Of a stretch of 64,000 bases of DNA, positions 57,108 to 64,000 are shown piece after piece. The notes under the pieces were generated by a model that was not told the DNA's origin, did not search any database, and saw only the letters and a list, made by a program, of their open reading frames with translations. The translations under genes were made by a program, and so were the position numbers. Every line of letters begins with the position of its first letter. The stretch's first letter is position 1. Source of the DNA: Galeruca laticollis (Eukaryota > Arthropoda > Insecta > Coleoptera > Chrysomelidae); assembly GCA_963921935.1 (NCBI GenBank), contig OY998176.1, forward strand, positions 95,425,415 through 95,489,414, read 5' to 3'.

Positions 57108-58919
57108 TTGGAAGCTGGAATAAGTAACAGTACGGCTGAAATCCAAAGTGACATAAGGTATAAAGTGAACAACATAATTTTAAATTTTAATAATAAAAAA
57201 AATAAACAATTTGATAGTAATTCATCATCATTTTTTAACAGACTTTTTAGCAAGACGAGAACATTTTTGAAAGAAAATAGTAATTTATTGGTAACATATG
57301 CAGATAAGATAAATAAAACAGTAATATTGAAAAAATTAGATTACAGAGAAAAAATGTTACAACTACTTAATGATACTTCTACCTATAAAAAAGAAAGATT
57401 CAACCCCACTGAGAAAATTCAAACAGCTGTTAATAAATTAGTCAATAGTTGGTTTCAATCAAAATTAATAGATAAAATAACAAAAAATAAATTAATGATA
57501 CATAATTCCCAACCTCCTGCAATCTATGTATTACCAAAACTTCACAAAAATGGTATACCTTTAAGACCAATTGTAAGTAACGTGCAGGCTGCTACCTACA
57601 ATCTATCTAAATATTTTGCCGACATACTATCAAATATAATAGGCAAAAATAACTATTACACAAAAGACTCATGGGAATTTGTTAAATTTATACGAACTCA
57701 AAATGTCCCTAAAAATCACGTATTAATTTCCCTGGATGTCGCATCATTATATACGAATGTAGACACAAAACTAGCTTTGAAAATAATTGAAGAAAAATGG
57801 GATCAACTAAAAACATACACTAACTTAGATTTAAATGAGTTTCTCAGTGGTGCTGAATTGTGTTTATCCTCAACATATTTTCAATTTGAGAACAATTTTT
57901 ATTCTCAAATATTTGGAATAGCAATGGGCTCTCCCATGGCCGCAACGGTTGCCAACCTTGTTATGGAATGCGTTGAGGAAGAGGTTATTCAATCACTTAG
58001 TTTTCAACCAGTATTTTTTAAAAGATATGTAGATGACATAATAACTTGTGTACCGAAGGACAAAGTTAACGAAATATTAGATAAATTTAATACCTATAAT
58101 TCGAGATTAAAATTTACCGCTGAAATGGAAACAGAAAATACAATAAATTTTTTAGATGTGTCTGTCTCATATGACAATAAAGGTAGCATTTTTACAAATT
58201 GGTATTCAAAACCACTTGCTTCACACAGGTACACAAGTTATTACTCTAATGCTCCACTAAGCTATAAAAAAAATGTTATTAAAAATTTAACTGACAGAGC
58301 AGTTAAGTTGTCGCATCCTAAATTTAGAAAAGAAAATTTAAACAAAATTCGCAAAATATTGTTAGAAAATAATTATCCGTTAACTTTTATTAATAAACAC
58401 ATTAAGAAGAGAGTTCATGCTATTTTCAATTCTAGCCAACAAATAAATCAACAAGAGATATACATGTCATTACCATATGTTCATGGACTATCAGAAAAAA
58501 TTACTAAATGTGTGAAAAAACAAAAATTATCAGTGTCTCATAAACTAAAAAACACAAACCAGCAATTCTTTTCAAAAATGAAACCAAAAATTCCAATAAA
58601 CAAGCAAACGCACACAGTCTATCAAATTCCATGCAATGACTGCAATTGCACCTATGTTGGTCAAAGTAAACAATACCTTCAAAAAAGAATTCAAGCACAC
58701 AAATATGCAAAAACCGATGTCACAGCATTATCAAATCATTGCAAAAATACTGGACATAGTTTTAACTTTAACGATGTGAAAATATTGGCCAGGGAAAAAA
58801 ATGAAAAAGTTAGAACGTTTTTAGAAATGATTAACATTAAAAAAGATCCTAATAGCATAAATAATAGAAGCGATATTAGCAATTTAAACATCATCTATGA
58901 TGGTATTTTGAGAGAATGA
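57108..58919 (+). CDS. PLE2 right-arm RT and GIY-YIG endonuclease, 603 aa, open
   Basis: The frame is open from about 57043; the ATG at 57108 gives 603 residues. The N-terminal helical region is followed by RT (LPKLHKNGIPLRPIVS near residue 145, SLDVASLYTNV near 210, AMGSPMAATVANLV near 275, FKRYVDDIITC near 305, FLDVSVSYD near 350). A linker leads to a GIY-YIG domain (HTVYQIPCNDCNCTYVGQSK near 505, LQKRIQAHK, and SNHCKNTGHSFNF). The CxxC before YVGQS is a feature of Penelope nucleases. The extreme N-terminus is missing compared with the left arm. This is the most complete reverse transcriptase in the window. Confidence 0.92.
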   Translation: MEAGISNSTAEIQSDIRYKVNNIILNFNNKKNKQFDSNSSSFFNRLFSKTRTFLKENSNLLVTYADKINKTVILKKLDYREKMLQLLNDTSTYKKERFNPTEKIQTAVNKLVNSWFQSKLIDKITKNKLMIHNSQPPAIYVLPKLHKNGIPLRPIVSNVQAATYNLSKYFADILSNIIGKNNYYTKDSWEFVKFIRTQNVPKNHVLISLDVASLYTNVDTKLALKIIEEKWDQLKTYTNLDLNEFLSGAELCLSSTYFQFENNFYSQIFGIAMGSPMAATVANLVMECVEEEVIQSLSFQPVFFKRYVDDIITCVPKDKVNEILDKFNTYNSRLKFTAEMETENTINFLDVSVSYDNKGSIFTNWYSKPLASHRYTSYYSNAPLSYKKNVIKNLTDRAVKLSHPKFRKENLNKIRKILLENNYPLTFINKHIKKRVHAIFNSSQQINQQEIYMSLPYVHGLSEKITKCVKKQKLSVSHKLKNTNQQFFSKMKPKIPINKQTHTVYQIPCNDCNCTYVGQSKQYLQKRIQAHKYAKTDVTALSNHCKNTGHSFNFNDVKILAREKNEKVRTFLEMINIKKDPNSINNRSDISNLNIIYDGILRE

Positions 58920-59240
58920 TATTAGCTCTGATCTCTTGCACTTTGCTATAAAATTTAACAGCATTAAAATCATAATTTGTCCGTACTAACGATAAAGTAT
59001 AAAAACTAAAACTATTAATTATGATAAAAAAATTACAACTAATCTATAGAGAGACCAATTTGTATTCAGTTCAATGTCCAAGCAATGCGTGATAAATATG
59101 TACCTGTTCAGAAATTGTTTTGTCTTTCATGTGATATCTGAAATAATGAAAGAAAGGTAATAATTTATATTGTTTTCGTGTAATTTGATTTTATAAATAT
59201 TGACAGAATTTTAATTTATACATGTAATAATTTTAGATTA

Positions 59241-59292
59241 TTTTATTAACCAGAAGATGACTTCATAAGTCGAAACGTACGTCGTTATTAAA
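59241..59292 (+). ncRNA. Hammerhead-like motif, PLE2 right arm
   Basis: Fits an open-stem-I hammerhead with minimal stem III. TTTATTAAC pairs with GTTATTAAA (one mismatch) as stem I; the core is CAGAAGA where CUGANGA is expected (U4 to A). GACTT/AAGTC forms stem II with one extra T; GAAA, a two-pair CG/CG stem III and a GTC cleavage triplet follow. Penelope elements are known to carry such ribozymes. The U4 change makes activity doubtful. Confidence 0.4.
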
Positions 59293-59337
59293 TGTTTTTT
59301 AAATATATTTGACCTTTAATCCAAGAAAGTAACCAAA

Positions 59338-59358
59338 ATATATATATATATATATATA
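59338..59358. repeat. (TA)n microsatellite
   Basis: Joins the right end of PLE2 to the palindrome at 59351-59436. Confidence 0.9.
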
Positions 59359-59436
59359 AATTTTTTTTCCATTTTTCGTGGGCATCAGGTTAATTAACCT
59401 GATGCCCACGAAAAATGGAAAAAAAATTTATATATA
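59351..59436. repeat. Perfect 86-bp palindrome, zero spacer
   Basis: 43-bp arms meet at 59393/59394 (GGTTAA then TTAACC). Reading outwards each arm holds CTGATGCCCACG, AAAAATGG, A8 and then TTTATATATA. Not coding. It could be a hairpin-type miniature element or the scar of a fold-back event. Confidence 0.95.
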
Positions 59437-59455
59437 AAGGTAAAAGAAAATCAAA

Positions 59456-59459
<4 letters not shown>

Positions 59460-59489
<30 letters not shown>
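59460..59489. repeat. (TA)n microsatellite
   Basis: Left edge of the A/B/C repeat set. Confidence 0.95.
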
Positions 59490-59490
<1 letters not shown>

Positions 59491-59836
59491 CAACAAATAT
59501 ATTCATGGGTAATTCACGCAAAATAAAGGGCTACTGAAATAGAGTGGTAACCGTGGACATGCATGTTCCTGGCTCATTTTGCCTCTTCAGCACGGCATAA
59601 CCAAAAAAGGATGTGAAATTTGGGAGCAAAGATGTTAATCGAAATATGGGAAAACACAAAATAACGGATTTCTGCAGGGAAACCAAACACTCATTTGTGT
59701 CTTCAATTGGAAGATCCCGAGTTTTCAGGACATCAACCAACATCGACACGGAGGCGCATATAGCCCCCCCGCCATGAACCTTCCGACCCATAGTAAATAA
59801 CAAAGAAGATGTAGAAATATCGCGTGATATGTTAAC
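59490..59836 (-). repeat. Repeat family 1, copy A
   Basis: About 345 bp, same orientation as copy B (59837-60142) and opposite to copy C. The minus strand has a 113-codon frame (59872-59531). It carries VLKTRDLPIED and a C-terminal LTSLLPNFTSFFGYAVLKRQ, shared by all three copies. Confidence 0.9.
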
Positions 59837-60142
59837 AACAACAACAAATAGATTCATGGGTAATTCACGCAAAATAAAGGGCTACTGAAATAGAGTGGTA
59901 ACCGTGGACATGCATGTTTCTGGCTCATTTTGCCTCTTCAGCACGGCATAACCAAAAAAGGAAGTGAAATTTGGTAGCAAAGATGTTAATCGAAACATGG
60001 GAAAACACAAAATAACGGATTTCAGCAGGGAAACCAAACGCTCATTTGTGTCTTCAATTGGAAGATCCCGAGTTTTCAGGACATCAACCAACATCGACAC
60101 GGAGGCGCATATAGCCCCCCCGCCATGAACCTTCCGACCCAT
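59837..60142 (-). repeat. Repeat family 1, copy B (left arm of an inverted pair)
   Basis: Truncated version of copy A ending at CGACCCAT; inverted partner of copy C. 86-codon minus-strand frame at 60142-59882. Confidence 0.9.
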
Positions 60143-60500
60143 CTTCTTTGTTATTTACTATGGGTCGGAAGGTTCATGGCGGGGGGGGTTACCCGCCTCC
60201 GTGTCGATGTTGGTTGATGTCCTGAAAACTCGGGATCTTCCAATTGAAGACACAAATGAGCGTTTGGTTTCCCTGCTGAAATCCGTTATTTTGTGTTTTC
60301 CCATGTTTCGATTAACATCTTTGCTCCCAAATTTCACATCCTTTTTTGGTTATGCCGTGCTGAAGAGGCAAAATGAGCCAGAAACATGCATGTCCACGGT
60401 TACCACTCTATTTCAGTAGCCCTTTATTTTGCGTGAATTACCCATGAATCTATTTGTTATTGTTGTTAACATATCACGCGATATTCCTACATCTTCTTTG

Positions 60501-60501
<1 letters not shown>
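60143..60501 (+). repeat. Repeat family 1, copy C (right arm of an inverted pair)
   Basis: Inverted with respect to copy B, with 17 extra bases at the join (CTTCTTTGTTATTTACT) that occur in inverted form in copy A. 72-codon plus frame at 60201-60419. The end runs into the start of another unit (ACATATCACGCGATATT), so the unit was tandem. Confidence 0.9.
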
Positions 60502-60560
<59 letters not shown>

Positions 60561-60571
60561 CATATATATAC
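60502..60571. repeat. (TA)n microsatellite
   Basis: Separates repeat family 1 from repeat family 2. Confidence 0.95.
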
Positions 60572-60920
60572 CAAAAACAGAATTAGCGGGCATATCACGC
60601 AAAAGAGGTTACAGAGAAAGAGTGGTAACCGTAGACATGCATGTTTCTGGCTCATTAGCCTTCATCGGTACGGCATAACCAAGAAAAGGTGTACAACTTG
60701 GGAGCAAGGATGTTAATTGAAACATGAGAAAACACAAACAACGGATTTCAACAAGATAACCAAACGCACATTTGCGCCTTCAAATGGAAGATCCCGAGTT
60801 TTCAAGACAACAACCAACAGAGACACGGAGGCGTCTATAGCTCTCCTGTCTAAACCTTCTGACCCTGGAAATGGACAAATAATCAATGAAAAGATTAAAG
60901 AATAACGCGTGGAATATAAA
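60572..60920 (-). repeat. Repeat family 2, copy D
   Basis: About 345 bp, diverged relative of family 1. Shared landmarks: ACATGCATGTTTCTGGCTCA, the GATCCCGAGTTTTC stretch and ACACGGAGGCG. On the minus strand it encodes VLKTRDLPFEGANVRLV. Confidence 0.88.
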
Positions 60921-61075
60921 ACAAAAACAGAATTAGCGGGCATATCACGCAAAAGAGGTTACAGAGAAAGAGTGGTAACTGTAGACATGCATGTTTCTGG
61001 CTCATTAGCCGTCATCGGTACGGCATAACCAAGAAAAGGTGTACAACTTGGGAGCAAGGATGTTAATTGAAACAT
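60921..61075 (-). repeat. Repeat family 2, copy E (truncated left arm)
   Basis: Begins like copy D (AACAGAATTAGCGGGCATAT) and breaks off after TTAATTGAAACA, where the inverted copy F starts. Confidence 0.88.
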
Positions 61076-61408
61076 TTACAGGGTCAGAAGGTTTAGACAG
61101 GAGAGCTATAGACGCCTCCGTGTCTCTGTTGTTTGTTGTCTTGAAAACTCGGGATCTTCCATTTGAAGGCGCAAATGTGCGTTTGGTTGTCTTGTTGAAA
61201 TCCGTTGTTTGTGTTTTCTCATGTTTCAATTAACATCCTTGCTCCCAAGTTGTACACCTTTTCTTGGTTATGCCGTACCGATGAAGGCTAATGAGCCAGA
61301 AACATGCATGTCTACGGTTACCACTCTTTCTCTGTAACCTCTTTTGCGTGATATGCCCGCTAATTCTGTTTTTGTTTTATATTCCACGCGTTATTCTTCA
61401 ATCTTTTC

Positions 61409-61409
<1 letters not shown>
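61076..61409 (+). repeat. Repeat family 2, copy F (right arm of the inverted pair)
   Basis: Inverted with respect to D and E; plus frame 61039-61233 carries the same VLKTRDLPFEG segment. Ends at the TA array 61410-61482. Confidence 0.88.

Positions 61410-61482
<73 letters not shown>
61410..61482. repeat. (TA)n microsatellite
   Basis: TA array bordering the hammerhead-bearing repeats. Confidence 0.95.
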
Positions 61483-61486
61483 CACA

Positions 61487-61849
61487 AAAGAACTTGTTTT
61501 GTGGTAATTTCCACAACTGAAGAGCCGAATCTAAGGCGAAACAAATCGAAAATTGTCTAACAAAATTGATTTTGACATTCGTTTTCCATCTCCAGAAGAA
61601 CTGGGATGATATATTTGACATTGAAAACGCACTCGTAAGTACGAGAACAATTTCTTCTATGGGTGGGAGTTTCGACATGCTTTCGACCTTATTGGTCTCA
61701 TCAGTAGGACAAAATAGTCCTAGAGCTATGTATTGTTGGTTTTACCGAAGCAAAAGCCAGGTTTGATTCAAGCAGAAGTCGAATTTGACAAAAGCAGAGT
61801 CTTTCCTGAAGCGGAAGCCGGTATTCCTTTCTTTGTATAAAGCATTGGA
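61487..61849 (+). repeat. PLE3 terminal (pseudo-LTR-like) direct repeat, copy 1
   Basis: Matches 61941-62304 base for base apart from a few substitutions (start AAAAGAACTTGT; end GGATAAACTGAGAA). The repeats are 454 bp apart. The 61850-61940 tail is unique to this copy. Direct terminal repeats with a hammerhead near the start are a known Penelope arrangement. Confidence 0.85.
61493..61546 (+). ncRNA. Hammerhead ribozyme candidate 1
   Basis: Same fold as candidate 2 at 61947-61999 but with a GTT triplet before stem I instead of GTC. Stem I TTGTGG/CCACAA, core CTGAAGA, stem II GCC/GGC and GAAA are all intact. GUU is a permitted but usually slower cleavage triplet. Confidence 0.68.
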
Positions 61850-61940
61850 TAAACTGAGAATTTCGACTGCCTCGCGGCTTGTCGTTTGAGCGATCTTGCG
61901 ATCTTGCTCTTTTCTCAGAGTTCCATTTGAAATTTAAACA

Positions 61941-62310
61941 AAAGAACTTGTCTTGTGGTAATTTCCACAACTGAAGAGCCGAATCTAAGGCGAAACAAAT
62001 CGAAAATTGTCTATCAAAATTGATTTTGACATTCGTTTTCCATCTCCAGAAGAACTGGGATGATATATTAGAAATTGAAAACGCACTCGTAAGTACGAGA
62101 ACAATTTCTTCTATGGGTGGGAGTTTCGACATGCTTTCGACCTTATTGGTCCCATCAGTAGGACAAAATAGTCCTAGAGCTATGTATTGTTGGTTTTACC
62201 GAAGCAAAAGCCAGGTTTGATTCAAGCAGAAGTCGAATTTGACAAAAGCAGAATCTTTCCTAAAGCGGAAGCCGGTATTTCTTTCTTTGCATAAAGCATT
62301 GGATAAACTG
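61941..62310 (+). repeat. PLE3 terminal (pseudo-LTR-like) direct repeat, copy 2
   Basis: Second copy; it continues into coding sequence of the Penelope 3' end, whereas copy 1 continues into unrelated bases. A 66-codon frame (62020-62220; 61566-61766 in copy 1) is shared by both but has no known motif. Confidence 0.85.
61947..61999 (+). ncRNA. Hammerhead ribozyme candidate 2 (matches consensus)
   Basis: Open-stem-III layout. Triplet GTC (61950-61952) with predicted cleavage after C61952. Stem I pairs 61953-61958 with 61965-61970 (TTGTGG/CCACAA, loop TAATTT). Core CTGAAGA 61971-61977. Stem II GCC 61978-61980 with GGC 61989-61991 (8-base loop). GAAA 61992-61995. Stem III: A61995-T51, C96-G50, A97-T49, A98-T48. 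All invariant core bases are present. Confidence 0.78.
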
Positions 62311-62663
62311 AGAAATTCAATATGCCATAAAGCAAATCAATCGCTCTCCAACAATTTTTCAAAATTAAAATCAAAAACGCCGATAAATAAAAAAAGTAAT
62401 ATAATTTATCAAATTCCGTGTAATGATTGCAATAGTGTTTACAGGACATAAAAGCGACAAAAAAAAATACAACAGCTCTATCTTGCCACGAAAACTCAGA
62501 AAAACATACATTTAATTTTGAAAACACAAAAATTATAGGGTCGGAACACAATACAAAAAAGAGGGTAATTTTAGAATCAATAGCTATCCAAAAAAACCAG
62601 CATGCCATTAACAATAAAAACGATTTAAACAACCTCAGTAAGATCTATCAGTACTGTAAATAG
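62311..62663 (+). pseudogene. Third Penelope-like element (PLE3), GIY-YIG 3' remnant
   Basis: Runs on from the second direct repeat. NIIYQIPCNDCNSVY near 62400 is the Penelope-type CxxC/GIY-YIG start, then a stop at about 62449. In another frame come TALSCHENSEKHTFNFENTK and NNKNDLNNLSKIYQY, ending at TAG 62661-62663, the C-terminus of the family. About 15 residues of the nuclease centre and all of the RT are missing. The sequence differs clearly from PLE1 and PLE2. Confidence 0.82.
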
Positions 62664-64000
62664 TTTCAATGTGTATGTACGTTATCGATTATTTGTTGTA
62701 AATATTTGTTTTCGTAGAGTGATAAGAATGTTTTTCTGTTTTAACGAAGTTCGTGAATGGATATTTTAATGTACTCGTACATTTCATCAAATATTCTACG
62801 TATGTGTTATAACGGAATTTGTAAGCACGATAGAGGGCGTATTTTTTGACGGATCGAAACCAAACTCGCTACAAAAATCGGTTAGGTCAAAATCTTGGAC
62901 GAGTTCGTTATTGAGCCAAATCGGCCCAGCTACAACAAAATGGTGGCCTTTCAAAATAGAAAGAAAATTGTATTTCCTTTGTTTTTTATTTGACGCTTGC
63001 TCATAGACTTTAACACGTTCAACAGCTTTTCTATTCAACATTTTTCTCTAAATAGTACATGAAAACATTTATTTAAGAAATTCACAAATTTACCAGAGGT
63101 TTTTTTTCATTTTGATTTCATGCCAAATTGTTACTTTGGTTTCATGTACTTCTCAAAACATATTGTTACTGTTGTATCTAGGAATTTGTTCCTATTTTTT
63201 ATGTATTGCACTAATTCACTAAAAATTTTCTTGATTATGGGTCCTCATAAGGTCCTTTGTCAACCCTGGAATTTGTATACTCTACTTTTTTTTTTTATTT
63301 TCATTTAATCGTTGTTTATTGAATCCCAAATTTTTGCTGTTTTTGGAGCGCGGGGAAATTTTGTGAACAACCATCAATTAAAAATTTATACATGATCCGA
63401 TAGGTCTCTATGATACATCATTTGAAAGCCGAGAAGGTCTACTTTTCGATTTAGAAAACGCGAGCTCAAGGGAAAAACACACTTTTTTTTTTGAAAGGTG
63501 GTGGTTTTTTTCTCCCTGCTCTTCATTTCTAACATTTTAACCCCTTACCTAGTGTAACAGGGGAATTCCCACCTTTCCATCGATGCATATAAGTCATACC
63601 TTTGATACCCCGGGAACAAACCAGTATATCTAAATGTACACGCTATAATTCATTACTTTCGTTCCTCCGTCGTTCGTCGCGTATGTGCTCTACGTGGCGC
63701 TCGTGTCGTCTGCTACAAACCATGCGGCCACGCGTGGAGGCATAAGTGTGTTTGTTTTCTGTCATTATTTTGATAAATATTATTGTCAATTATAGAAAGA
63801 AAAGTCATAAAAGTGAAGAATATTGAACAAATATTGACGTTTTTCGTTAAAATTAACTTTTATCACCAACCCAAAACATAGAAAGTGAAGATTCAAATCT
63901 TGTAAAATTGAAGCAAAATGTGAGAATTTGTTCATGTTGTTCTTATTCAAGAACATTTGTTTACAAGCAACTATTCTAAGTGAAATCTTGGTATGTTTTT
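62664..64000. other. No recognised gene; one unassigned 81-codon frame
   Basis: A minus-strand frame at 62796-63041 (start MLNRKAVERVKVYEQ, 81 codons) has mixed polar composition and no known motif; it may be chance or an exon. The stretch 63660-63760 is notably GC-rich with several CpG, unlike its surroundings, and could be near a promoter, but nothing confirms this. Confidence 0.3.

Larger units (their letters stand above)
57043..59340 (+). mobile_element. Penelope-like element PLE2, right arm of the palindrome
   Basis: Inverted copy of 54686-56982, starting inside the coding region (SLGQNFNYRTNDT) and ending next to a TA array at 59338-59358. Confidence 0.93.

Noticed and set aside
59490..60501. 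A hammerhead motif in repeat family 1
   Set aside because: CTGAAATAG occurs, but there is no stem II plus GAAA in the required order.
60413..60716. Frames with long tyrosine-isoleucine runs
   Set aside because: Translation of the TA microsatellite, not protein.
63660..63760. GC-rich stretch taken as a host promoter or first exon
   Set aside because: No TATA box, Inr or downstream frame was convincing; noted only as a composition change.
1..64000. tRNA or rRNA genes
   Set aside because: I saw no cloverleaf-like segment with the conserved TTCGA arm or long rRNA-like conserved stretch; a tRNAscan-SE run would be decisive.

Overview
The window is eukaryotic, almost certainly from an insect. 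It is AT-rich, shows no bacterial-style operons, and is almost entirely transposable-element sequence. The insect assignment rests on an errantivirus-type LTR element with a tRNA-Ser primer site, Penelope-like elements, a BED/hAT transposon and LOA/R1- and I/Jockey-like non-LTR fragments; the order of insect cannot be fixed from this sequence. I see no convincing host gene, tRNA or rRNA.

Layout. 1-7780: the 3' part of an RTE-like non-LTR retrotransposon, split by a complete errantivirus-like LTR element on the minus strand (347-7539) with a clean 4-bp CGGG target duplication. 7790-9650: decayed LOA/R1-like endonuclease and ORF1 (minus). 12285-14325: nine copies of a ~229-bp tandem repeat. 14529-14826: Tc1-like transposase tail. 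14952-18413: first head-to-head palindrome of Penelope-like elements (PLE1). 18817-20534: hAT element with BED finger. 20856-23562: I/Jockey-like element with a large internal deletion. 25013-39407: a 14.4-kb Ty3/gypsy element with two 1,518-bp LTRs, a gag with four zinc knuckles, a HIV-like T TTT TTA slip site, a pol broken by several small lesions, and an env remnant resembling chuvirus glycoproteins. 41850-54650: a mosaic of duplicated AT-rich blocks carrying two related coiled-coil gag-like genes, one intact (49336-50898) between LTRs with a tRNA-Lys-type primer site. 54686-59340: second Penelope palindrome (PLE2) with an intact 603-aa RT/GIY-YIG ORF. 59351-61410: an 86-bp perfect palindrome and two diverged repeat families, each arranged as one direct copy plus an inverted pair. 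61487-62663: two direct repeats, each carrying a sequence that fits the hammerhead ribozyme consensus, followed by the 3' end of a third Penelope-like element (PLE3). 62664-64000: no recognised gene.

How the parts relate. Most coding sequence belongs to selfish elements that encode their own copying machinery: Gag, protease, RT, RNase H and integrase for the LTR elements; RT plus GIY-YIG nuclease for the Penelopes; DDE or hAT transposases for the DNA elements. Most copies are visibly broken. The best preserved are the errantivirus gag, the 25-39 kb element's gag, the PLE2 right-arm ORF and the 49.3-kb coiled-coil ORF. The most unusual signal is the 54.6-62.7 kb block, where palindromic Penelope dimers, TA arrays and hammerhead-type motifs recur together.
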